DNA of 38,422 bases from Ignavibacteriota bacterium (GTDB lineage Bacteria; Bacteroidota; Ignavibacteria; UBA10030; UBA6906). Shown piece by piece: positions 30,696 through 38,422 of the stretch (the first letter of the stretch is position 1; every line of letters starts with the position of its first letter). The stretch lies in contig PMBF01000050.1 in the NCBI GenBank assembly GCA_003152875.1, forward strand, positions 120,312 through 158,733, given 5' to 3'. The notes beneath the pieces were generated by a model that did not search any database, had not been told where the DNA came from, and saw only the letters and a list, made by a program, of their open reading frames with translations. The position numbers and the translations under genes are program-made.

Positions 30696-33280
30696 CGTTC
30701 CGCATGTTCCTCTTCTGCGCCTGCCTTCCCATTCTGGTTCTCGGATGCGGCGGCGAGCCTCAGCGCGAGCAGCAGGCAGACCGCCTTCTGGCCATGGCCG
30801 CAAGGCTCGCCGACCAGGGCTTCCTCAAAGCCTCCCGCGACTCTGCGGAAATCGCCCTGCGATTCTTTGAAGAGGCCGGGCACGAAGGGCGCACGGCCGA
30901 CGCAGAACGCATCCTCGGCGATCTCGATGCGGCTTCCGCCTCCTTCGACGACGCTCTGATCCGCTACCGCAGCGCCCTCCAGCACTACCGCGGCAATGCC
31001 GACCGGGCCGCCGCGCGCTCCATGCTGCTGACAATCGCAGATCTCGACAGGCAGATGGGGAACGACGAGGAAGCGTACGCCAGATATGAAGAGGCTCTCC
31101 GCCTTGCCGGGGCGCTGAAAGACCCGGAGGGAGGACACGAAATCGCGAGCGCCATGCTCCCGCTCGCGCGAACACTCGGCCGTTCCGAGATGGAAAACAC
31201 CCTGCTGGAGGGCATGAATCGCACAGCGGACTCAACGGGCGACCCCGCAGCCCAGGCGCGGGCGCGCAACGAGACCGCCCTCTCTGCATTTCATCGCGGC
31301 GATGCCGCCGGCGCAATCCGGAATCTCGTCGAAGCGCTGGGATTCTCCAGCAGGACCGCAGATTCCCTCCTTACCGCGACGATACTCCGGAACCTCGCGC
31401 GGGGCTACGAGACCGCCGGTTCCGTCAACGAGGCAATGTCCTCATATACGGAGGCTCTCCGGCTGGCCGACCGCATGCGCAAAGGGACGCTCATGCGCGA
31501 GGAACTCCTCATGCGGGTAGGCAACGCATTGCTCAGGCTTCACCGCCCGGCGGACGCGGAGCGCTTCTACCAGGCGGCCGGCGCCTCCGCAACGGCGCGG
31601 GGAGACGACCTGCATCGCGCATACACACTCCTTCAGCTCTCCCATTGCTCACGGGCCTCTCTGCCCGATTCCGCCCGCTCCCTCGCCCGGACGGCTCTCT
31701 CGCTTCTGCAGGAATCTGCGCCCCCCGCCGGAATGGCCTACGCTCTTGGCACTCAGGGCCTTGCCTCGCTCGCAGCAAACCGGCCGGCCGAAGCGGTGGA
31801 TCTCCTTCGCCGGGCTTCCGACGAGGCTGAGGTGACAATCCGGCACCGGGACGACGAAGACCTTCTCGTCGACTGCGAAGCAGCCGCGCTGGGGACCCGT
31901 CCCGCCCCATGGCACGAGGAATCGGTCGACCTCCTGCTGCGGCTGGATCGCCGCGAGGAAGCTCTGGCGCTTTCCCTCCGCCGCTCCCGCTGGCTTCTGT
32001 TCCGGGACCTCAGCCTCCTCAAGCCTTCACTCGCGAACGACTCTCTGAACACCCTCCTTGCAAGGTGGCATGACGCGGCAGCACACTGCGCGGGCGCCGA
32101 AGAGCAGCTCGATCGTGCCCTCACTGGACCCGCAGGCCGCCGTGAACGTATTCCGGAGGTGGCAAAGAACCTCGCGCAGGCACAGGAACTCGCGCGCACA
32201 ACTGCCGCGGCAATCAATTCCCTGAAACCGTCCGCCGGTGCCTTTGTCGGTGCTTCGGCTCCCGGCCTCGAATCCCTCAGGCAGCGGCTGCCTGAAGGCA
32301 CAGCGCTTCTCCTGTATGGCACCACGCGGCACACCGTCCACATCTTTGTTGTCGCCGGAAGGAAGACGTCCGCTGCCGTGGTCGCCATGGACCGGGATCG
32401 TTTGGAGAACCTCTGCAGGCAGTACCAGACCGGCCTGCGGCAGCTCGGGACCGGGGCGGATTCCCTCTCTCCGGCGCAGATGCTGAAAATCGACAGGGCC
32501 CAGCTGCCTGCGGGGTCCCCGCTCTATGACGCCTTCATCCGGCCCGTGGAAGGTGAAATCGCGTCCATGCGCGCACTCCTCATCGCGCCACCGGACGACC
32601 TGCCCTGGATTCCTCTTCATGCCTTGCGGCGGCGCGGAATGCCGGGAACATCGCTCATCGAGCGCTGCCCCGTTTCCTACGTCTACCCTGCGATCCTCTC
32701 CTCCGCCCCGGTCATTCCCCGGCCGGTGAAATCCGTTGTTGCCTTCGGCTACGCCGGATCGTCCGCGCACGATGTGGAATATGAACTGCGCGATATCCGG
32801 GCATTCTTCAAGGAGGCCCGATTCCTGTTCAGCGCACAGGCAATGCTCCAGTCTCTGGAGCGGGAGAACGGCGACCTCGTTCACCTGGCTCTGGACCTCC
32901 GGTGGGATCCCTTCCGGTCAGGCAACTCCTCGTTCTCGCTCCCCGATCCGAAGACCTTCGTGATGAAAGACCTCCCGATCGGCGAGCTCGCACGAGTCTC
33001 GTCGTTCCCCTCCATGGTAGTGTACAATTGCTCTGCGGATGCAGAGGCGGGTGCAAGACAGATCGCGGCCGTGCCGCTGGGCGCGGGCGTGCAGTCCGTG
33101 GTGCTCAATGGACTGTCCACCGGGAGGAAGGGGGATAAGATCTTCGGGGGGGCCCTCTATACGGCGCTGCTCTCCGGTCTTCCGTTGCCGGAAGCGTTCC
33201 GGGCCGCTACAATGGACATCATGCGCCGCAAGGAAGGGATTTCCCCGTTCTGGGCGTCGTTCGCATTGTGGGTAAGATAA
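30692..33280 (+). CDS. TPR-CHAT lipoprotein with degenerate caspase-like site
   Basis: 862 residues. A signal peptide ends in a VLGC lipobox (Cys19), so it is probably anchored in the periplasm; +2 Gly favours the outer membrane. Residues about 25-400 contain TPR-type repeats; about 530-862 form a CHAT (caspase HetF-associated with TPRs) domain. In CHAT proteases the His follows a HLAxH pattern; here the segment is LVHLALD (H731...D735), so the usual catalytic His is Asp, while the Cys is kept (YNCSADAEAG, C780) with the downstream GAGVQSVVLNGLS. It may be inactive or use another base. Exported CHAT proteins are less usual than cytosolic ones. Overlaps the GDPD gene by 4 bp. Confidence 0.87.
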   Translation: MTFRMFLFCACLPILVLGCGGEPQREQQADRLLAMAARLADQGFLKASRDSAEIALRFFEEAGHEGRTADAERILGDLDAASASFDDALIRYRSALQHYRGNADRAAARSMLLTIADLDRQMGNDEEAYARYEEALRLAGALKDPEGGHEIASAMLPLARTLGRSEMENTLLEGMNRTADSTGDPAAQARARNETALSAFHRGDAAGAIRNLVEALGFSSRTADSLLTATILRNLARGYETAGSVNEAMSSYTEALRLADRMRKGTLMREELLMRVGNALLRLHRPADAERFYQAAGASATARGDDLHRAYTLLQLSHCSRASLPDSARSLARTALSLLQESAPPAGMAYALGTQGLASLAANRPAEAVDLLRRASDEAEVTIRHRDDEDLLVDCEAAALGTRPAPWHEESVDLLLRLDRREEALALSLRRSRWLLFRDLSLLKPSLANDSLNTLLARWHDAAAHCAGAEEQLDRALTGPAGRRERIPEVAKNLAQAQELARTTAAAINSLKPSAGAFVGASAPGLESLRQRLPEGTALLLYGTTRHTVHIFVVAGRKTSAAVVAMDRDRLENLCRQYQTGLRQLGTGADSLSPAQMLKIDRAQLPAGSPLYDAFIRPVEGEIASMRALLIAPPDDLPWIPLHALRRRGMPGTSLIERCPVSYVYPAILSSAPVIPRPVKSVVAFGYAGSSAHDVEYELRDIRAFFKEARFLFSAQAMLQSLERENGDLVHLALDLRWDPFRSGNSSFSLPDPKTFVMKDLPIGELARVSSFPSMVVYNCSADAEAGARQIAAVPLGAGVQSVVLNGLSTGRKGDKIFGGALYTALLSGLPLPEAFRAATMDIMRRKEGISPFWASFALWVR

Positions 33281-33341
33281 GGCCTCCTGCCTGAGGGTCG
33301 GTCTCCCGTCAATCGGATTCGCGGCGGGGAACATCCCGGTC

Positions 33342-33800
33342 TTACTTCTCCGGAAAGAGGTGCTCGCCGACCTCATGCTTCAAGGCGCGGAGCGCAAGCG
33401 TGAGGTCCTGGATGAAGAACAGGAGCGAGCCGACCAACGACGCCAGGCTCAGGATGAAGAGCAGCAGCACCGCGTAATGGAGGTTCCATCCGAGCGTGCT
33501 CACGGCAAACAGCAGGATGATCAGGATGCTGACAAACAGGATGCTTGTCGCGCAAAGCGTGATGGCCAGTCGTAGAATCTGGGATCTCCGGTAGAGGATC
33601 CGGATCTGGATGACGAACCGCTCTCCTTCTGCCGGTCCGCTCCGGTCAATGGCGGCCTTGAGAAGCCGGGCCCGGTCGGTGGTCCTGCCAAGACGGTTGG
33701 TCATCGACAGCAGCAGGAGCCCGATTCCGGAGATCAATGCCACCGGAGAGATCGATGTCTGCAAAACACGGGTGAGTTCTCCAAAGTCCACAGTCCGCAC
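33342..33800 (-). CDS. DUF2721 membrane protein
   Basis: 152 residues, GTG start with AGGA 5 bases upstream. Inner-membrane protein with an N-terminal hydrophobic helix (about 16-34), a cytoplasmic basic segment (NRLGRTTDRARLL, the family signature) and two further helices (about 78-100 and 108-135). Function unknown. Convergent with the CHAT gene, 61 bp apart. The IS200/IS605 element sits about 70 bp upstream of its start, so its promoter may have been displaced. Confidence 0.88.
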   Translation of the reverse strand: MRTVDFGELTRVLQTSISPVALISGIGLLLLSMTNRLGRTTDRARLLKAAIDRSGPAEGERFVIQIRILYRRSQILRLAITLCATSILFVSILIILLFAVSTLGWNLHYAVLLLFILSLASLVGSLLFFIQDLTLALRALKHEVGEHLFPEK

Positions 33801-33867
33801 CTTTTTCCTAAATGAGGATCACAGGATCGCCGCAGCGTCCGCTGCGGGACATCAATCCATCGAGTTT

Positions 33868-33911
33868 CACGCGAGGGGACTGCCGCCTTCAGGCGGCAGG
33901 GGAATCGCGTG
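33868..33911 (+). repeat. IS left-end imperfect palindrome
   Basis: Lower stem CACGCGA/TCGCGTG (33868-33874, 33905-33911) and upper stem CTGCCGCC(T)/(A)GGCGGCAG (33880-33888, 33891-33899) separated by a purine-rich internal loop. Such subterminal structures are recognised by TnpA on single-stranded DNA. The lower stem spans the presumed cleavage site, so the exact end is uncertain. Confidence 0.65.
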
Positions 33912-33920
33912 CCTTTCTTC

Positions 33921-33949
33921 TTGATGTTGATATGTGGCGATTGTATATT
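33921..33949 (+). promoter_or_regulatory. predicted tnpA promoter (leaderless)
   Basis: -35 TTGATG (33921-33926), 17-bp spacer, -10 TATATT (33944-33949). Predicted start lies at or beside the tnpA ATG (33957), giving a leaderless mRNA. Almost the same hexamers as the yggS promoter. Confidence 0.55.
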
Positions 33950-33956
33950 TACATAG

Positions 33957-34355
33957 ATGGAACACAGGTATCGTAAAAACGCTCGTGCTGTTTTCTCGCT
34001 CAAATATCATCTAGTCTGGTGTCCAAAATATCGGCGGCCAGTGCTTGAAGGTGCTATCGAGCGACGACTTCGGGTACTCTTGAAGTCCAAGGCTAAAGAA
34101 CTTGAGATGACGATTCATGCTTTAGAGATCATGCCCGATTACGTACACGTGTTCATCGAAAGCGACACGCGTTGGTCGGTTTCTGAGATTACGAATCGGT
34201 TGAAAGGATTCACTTCTCACGAATTGCGGGAAGAGTTTCCGTCCCTCAAGTCTCGGCTTCCTTCCCTCTGGTCGCGTTCTTACTATGCCGCCACGGTTGG
34301 CAATGTCAGCGCAGAAACGATCCAGCGTTATATCGAATCGCAAAAAGGAAAGTAG
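33957..34355 (+). CDS. tnpA: IS200/IS605 Y1 transposase with altered HUH motif
   Basis: 132 residues, normal length. HUH-type single-strand transposase: nicks and joins single-stranded IS ends through a tyrosine. The catalytic tyrosine is Y125 in TIQRYIESQ. The metal-binding HUH motif should be at 62-64, but the sequence is MPDYVHVFIE: Tyr62-Val-His64, so the first His is replaced (a single base change from CAC to TAC would do this). Either the copy is impaired or this subgroup tolerates Tyr. The gene abuts tnpB. Confidence 0.9.
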   Translation: MEHRYRKNARAVFSLKYHLVWCPKYRRPVLEGAIERRLRVLLKSKAKELEMTIHALEIMPDYVHVFIESDTRWSVSEITNRLKGFTSHELREEFPSLKSRLPSLWSRSYYAATVGNVSAETIQRYIESQKGK

Positions 34356-35417
34356 GTGCGCCGCTCGTTCAAATATCGCCTCTATCCGAACCGCGCCCAA
34401 CTGCCCCGCTTGGGTTCCCTGCTGGATGCTGGCCGCATGCTCTATAACCTTGCGCTGGAACAACGGCGGGATGCATGGCGAAGCCGAAAGCTCTCCTTGA
34501 ACTATTACGATCAAGCGGCCGAACTGAAGGAACTCCGCGACGCTTTTCCCCAATTGTCTACGTTGAACTATTCTTCTTGTCAGGATGTTTTGCGCCGACT
34601 GCAAAAATCCTTCAACGGATTCTTCGGTAGAGTGAAACGTGGTGGAGCAGGCTTCCCACGTTTCAAGGCTCGCGAGAGATGGGATTCGATTGTTTTCCCC
34701 GCGTATGGCGATGGCATTCGACTGAATGGGAAACTCCGAGTTCAGAATGTCGGGCTGGTGCGGATCAACGTTCACCGGGAAATCCTTGGCACGATCAAGA
34801 CTGTGACGATCAGGCGCGAGGACGAAAGGTGGTATGCCGTCTTCTCCTGCGACGACGTTCCTGCGAGAACATTCCCAAGTGCGCGTCAGGAAGTTGGGGT
34901 CGATGTTGGCCTGTTGTCTTTCGCAACACTGTCCACTGGCGAGAGCGTCCCCAATCCGCGATGGTATCGACATACACAAGTGGCTCTTGCCGATGCTCAA
35001 CGGAGACGGGATACAAAGCGCGCTCGGTGTCTGCACGAGAAGGCAAAGCATCAACGCAGCGATTTTCAGCATAAACTTGCTCTGCGTTTGGTGCGAGAAA
35101 ATACGCTCATCGCCGTCGAAGATATTGGATCAAGAGCATTGATCGAGTCGTCTTCACGGGGATTATCAAAATCAATCAGTGATGCCGCGTGGTCGCAGTT
35201 CCTGAACATCCTGTCGTACAAAGCGGAAGAAGCTGGGCGACAGTTTGTGAAAGTCAATCCGCGCGGCACAAGTTCAACGTGCTCGCGGTGTGGCAAAGAG
35301 AAGAAGAAACTTCTCTCTGAACGTGTACACCAGTGTGAATGCGGGCTTGTCATCGATCGCGATCTCAACGCTTCCTTGAATATCTTACGGCTCGGACGGA
35401 GCCTTGCTGTTGCTTGA
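34356..35417 (+). CDS. tnpB: TnpB RNA-guided endonuclease
   Basis: 353 residues, GTG start directly after the tnpA stop with AGGAAAG just upstream. TnpB is an RNA-guided nuclease related to Cas12. N-terminal helix-turn-helix-like and oligonucleotide-binding region, then RuvC-I D183 (GVDVGLLSFATL), RuvC-II E255 (LIAVEDIG), a zinc ribbon Cys309/312/327/329 (CSRCG...CECG), and RuvC-III IDRDLNASLNIL (D334/D336). All catalytic residues are present, so the nuclease may be active. The helical stretch between RuvC-I and RuvC-II (WYRHTQ...RARCLHEKAKHQRSDF) looks about 10-15 residues shorter than in typical family members. Confidence 0.92.
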   Translation: MRRSFKYRLYPNRAQLPRLGSLLDAGRMLYNLALEQRRDAWRSRKLSLNYYDQAAELKELRDAFPQLSTLNYSSCQDVLRRLQKSFNGFFGRVKRGGAGFPRFKARERWDSIVFPAYGDGIRLNGKLRVQNVGLVRINVHREILGTIKTVTIRREDERWYAVFSCDDVPARTFPSARQEVGVDVGLLSFATLSTGESVPNPRWYRHTQVALADAQRRRDTKRARCLHEKAKHQRSDFQHKLALRLVRENTLIAVEDIGSRALIESSSRGLSKSISDAAWSQFLNILSYKAEEAGRQFVKVNPRGTSSTCSRCGKEKKKLLSERVHQCECGLVIDRDLNASLNILRLGRSLAVA

Positions 35418-35453
35418 GCAGAAGCCGCCCCGCTTGCGGGACGGAGTCGTCAC
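35330..35453 (+). ncRNA. predicted omega RNA (TnpB guide RNA scaffold)
   Basis: In characterised IS200/IS605 elements the guide RNA overlaps the 3' end of tnpB, ends at the right-end boundary, and reads the flanking DNA as guide. Here only 36 bases separate the tnpB stop from the predicted boundary at 35453, so the scaffold must overlap tnpB. The 5' limit given is a guess. The guide would begin at 35454 (AAAGTAGCAC...). Confidence 0.35.
35425..35444 (+). repeat. IS right-end hairpin
   Basis: CCGcCCCGC, loop TT, GCGGGaCGG: an 8-pair stem with one mismatch, 7 bases after the tnpB stop and 9 bases before the presumed right cleavage site. A near-identical hairpin occurs at 6356-6374. Confidence 0.65.
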
Positions 35454-35484
35454 AAAGTAGCACTTCTTCTCTCGAAAGGAAACA

Positions 35485-35518
35485 CGGGTCCCCGGGCCAT
35501 CCGAAGGCCCGGAACCCG
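35485..35518. repeat. strong hairpin beside the IS insertion point
   Basis: CGGGT + CCGGGCC pair with GGCCCGG + ACCCG across a 7-base loop, with a small CC/A internal bulge. It lies about 30 bp right of the IS. On the minus strand it is followed by TTTCCTTT, like an intrinsic terminator, but no minus-strand gene ends here. The rest of the 233-bp gap (35418-35650) holds no other feature I can support. Confidence 0.5.
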
Positions 35519-35650
35519 CGCAATTCAATCGAACGCAACAATCCCGCGTCACGTGCGGCGGAAAGGCGCCGTCCCATGTCTCTCACTCGTTTCTTCACGG
35601 GACACGTTGGCTCATCGCGGATTCGCTCGGAGCATCTCCGCCGCCCCGCG

Positions 35651-36703
35651 ATGGTGACGGAAAGCTCTTCCGTCTGGGTGATTCCGCTGCTGTTCGCAGT
35701 ATGCTGCCAGGGATTCCCGCAGGGGCACGAGGGTGGTCTGATCCGTGGGTTGGTCCGCGACTCTCTGTCGGGACAACCGCTGGAGCATGTGAATGTCTTT
35801 CTGGCCTCCACGACCATGGGGACTGGAACGCGTTCCAACGGAAGTTTCGCGCTGCCGAAGGTCCCCCCGGGAGCCTATGACCTGGTCCTCTCCTGTGTCG
35901 GGTACGAACTGAAACGATTGCATGTCGAACTGACGGGTCCCGACACGCTCTCTTACAAAGTCCGGCTGCGGGTCCGGATCATCCCAGTCGAAGGGGTGGA
36001 GGTGGCCGGCAATGCCCGCCAATGGAAGGAACGGCTCGATCACTTCCTGAATGTCTTCCTGGGCGACAGCCGCAACGCGGAACGGTGCCGTCTGGTCAAT
36101 CCGGAGGTGCTGGGGTTCAAAGCCGATACCGCGTTGCGGATGTTGTACGCGACAGCCGATCGCGCCCTCATCGTCGAAAACCGGGCGCTGGGCTACCGGG
36201 TTCGCATCGAGCTGGAACAGTTTCAGTGGAACGTGGAGCGGGAGTATGGAACCTTCGTCGTCTATACACGCTTCGACCCCCTTCAGGGCCCGAATGCTGC
36301 CCAAAGGGCCCAGTGGCAGGAAACCCGCGAAGTCACCTACCGGAGTTCCATGCGGCGTTTTCTGGCCGCCCTGGTCTCCGGCACTCTGGAGGAAGAGCGC
36401 TTCCGCCTGTATGCAGGCAGTCTGGAGGACCTCCAGGTGCGGCTCGGCAAAAGGCTCACTCCGGATCAGCTTGCAGTGGAACAGGTCGCCGGTACTCCCT
36501 TCTTCAGATGGGCCCATGAGGGATGGTTACGGGTTGAACAGGAGAATCCCGAAGGCCCCGCGACAAGCTACATCCGGCTCGCTGAGCCGGTCGTCTTCAT
36601 GAGTGCAAGGGGCATTCTCCGTGATCCTCTGTCGATCGGCGTCCTCGGATACTGGAAGGGTTGCAGAATTGCGGACCTCCTTCCCGATGACTACGTTCCA
36701 TGA
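35651..36703 (+). CDS. exported carboxypeptidase-regulatory-like domain protein
   Basis: 350 residues from ATG 35651, chosen because the signal peptide (VWVIPLLFAVCCQGFPQG) begins just after it; ATG 35576 (AAAGG 9 bases upstream) is a real alternative and adds 25 residues. Residues about 30-110 form a CarboxypepD_reg-like beta-sandwich: GLVRDSLSGQPLEHVNVFLA, then TMGTGTRSNGSFALPKVPPG and YDLVLSCVGYE. The remaining 240 residues are a conserved-looking domain I cannot name (FNAERCRLVNPEVLGF-like segment, WNVEREYGTFVVYTRF, FLAALVSGTLEEERFRLY). Similar proteins in Bacteroidota are cell-envelope associated. Stands alone, downstream of the IS. Confidence 0.82.
   Translation: MVTESSSVWVIPLLFAVCCQGFPQGHEGGLIRGLVRDSLSGQPLEHVNVFLASTTMGTGTRSNGSFALPKVPPGAYDLVLSCVGYELKRLHVELTGPDTLSYKVRLRVRIIPVEGVEVAGNARQWKERLDHFLNVFLGDSRNAERCRLVNPEVLGFKADTALRMLYATADRALIVENRALGYRVRIELEQFQWNVEREYGTFVVYTRFDPLQGPNAAQRAQWQETREVTYRSSMRRFLAALVSGTLEEERFRLYAGSLEDLQVRLGKRLTPDQLAVEQVAGTPFFRWAHEGWLRVEQENPEGPATSYIRLAEPVVFMSARGILRDPLSIGVLGYWKGCRIADLLPDDYVP

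Positions 36704-38422
<1,719 letters not shown>

Larger units (their letters stand above)
33868..35453 (+). mobile_element. IS200/IS605-family insertion sequence (tnpA + tnpB)
   Basis: Contains a Y1 transposase gene and an adjoining tnpB, bounded by subterminal hairpins (33868-33911 and 35425-35444) and without terminal inverted repeats or target duplication, as expected for this family. It is visibly A+T-richer than the flanks. Ends are approximate: the left cleavage site is probably after TTTCAC (33865-33870) and the right after TCAC (35450-35453). Confidence 0.8.

Overview
The window is high-GC bacterial chromosome, densely coded on both strands, with one IS200/IS605-type insertion sequence that is visibly richer in A+T than its surroundings. 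The gene families point to the Bacteroidota/Chlorobiota (FCB) superphylum, probably a high-GC Ignavibacteria/Kapabacteria-like lineage: a DUF2851 protein, a DUF6588-like outer-membrane protein, a carboxypeptidase-regulatory-like surface protein, an IleS2-type isoleucyl-tRNA synthetase, many TPR proteins and a NifJ-type pyruvate:ferredoxin oxidoreductase. The phylum is an inference; there is no rRNA to settle it. No tRNA, rRNA or CRISPR array was seen.

Layout. 1-6307 (minus): a four-gene envelope cassette (secreted protein, FecR-domain protein, large Ig-like/beta-barrel outer-membrane protein, CHASE2 adenylate cyclase cut by the window edge) with a good promoter in front. 6416-8974 (minus): rseP and dxr with a matching promoter. 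9143-12992 (plus): TPR protein, a conserved exported protein often mislabelled asparagine synthetase B, and a small outer-membrane barrel. 13070-16635 (minus): DUF2851, pyrF, larE. 16718-18142 (minus): a cytosolic TPR protein with its own terminator. 18333-26129 (plus): yggS-divIVA-pnp-DUF2905-ileS-traR-lspA-rluD, a housekeeping string whose order closely follows the Bacillus ylmE...divIVA-ileS-ylyA-lspA-ylyB region. 26222-27914 (plus): a self-contained unit of two exported proteins with a textbook CRP-type operator, a -10 box and a terminator. 28049-33280 (plus): rlmN, adk, a glycerophosphodiester phosphodiesterase and a TPR-CHAT lipoprotein. 33342-33800 (minus): DUF2721. 33868-35453: IS200/IS605 element with tnpA and tnpB. 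35651-36703 (plus): exported carboxypeptidase-regulatory-like protein. 37086-38422 (plus): 5' part of nifJ behind a long structured leader.

The most interesting reading is a possible cAMP circuit. The left cassette could carry an envelope signal from an outer-membrane barrel through a FecR-like periplasmic protein to a CHASE2 adenylate cyclase. About 20 kb away, a perfect TGTGA-N6-TCACA site is centred exactly 41.5 bp upstream of the start predicted from a TATCTT -10 box, the geometry of a class II CRP-activated promoter, ahead of an outer-membrane protein. Other signals worth checking are a recurrent promoter motif (TTGCG... 17 bp ...TA[AC]CTT) at three transcription units, leaderless starts, paired 11-nt homopolymer tracts around the CRP-type unit, IS-end-like hairpins far from the IS, a CHAT protein lacking its usual catalytic histidine, a TnpA with an altered HUH motif, and tandem repeats plus a hairpin in the nifJ leader.
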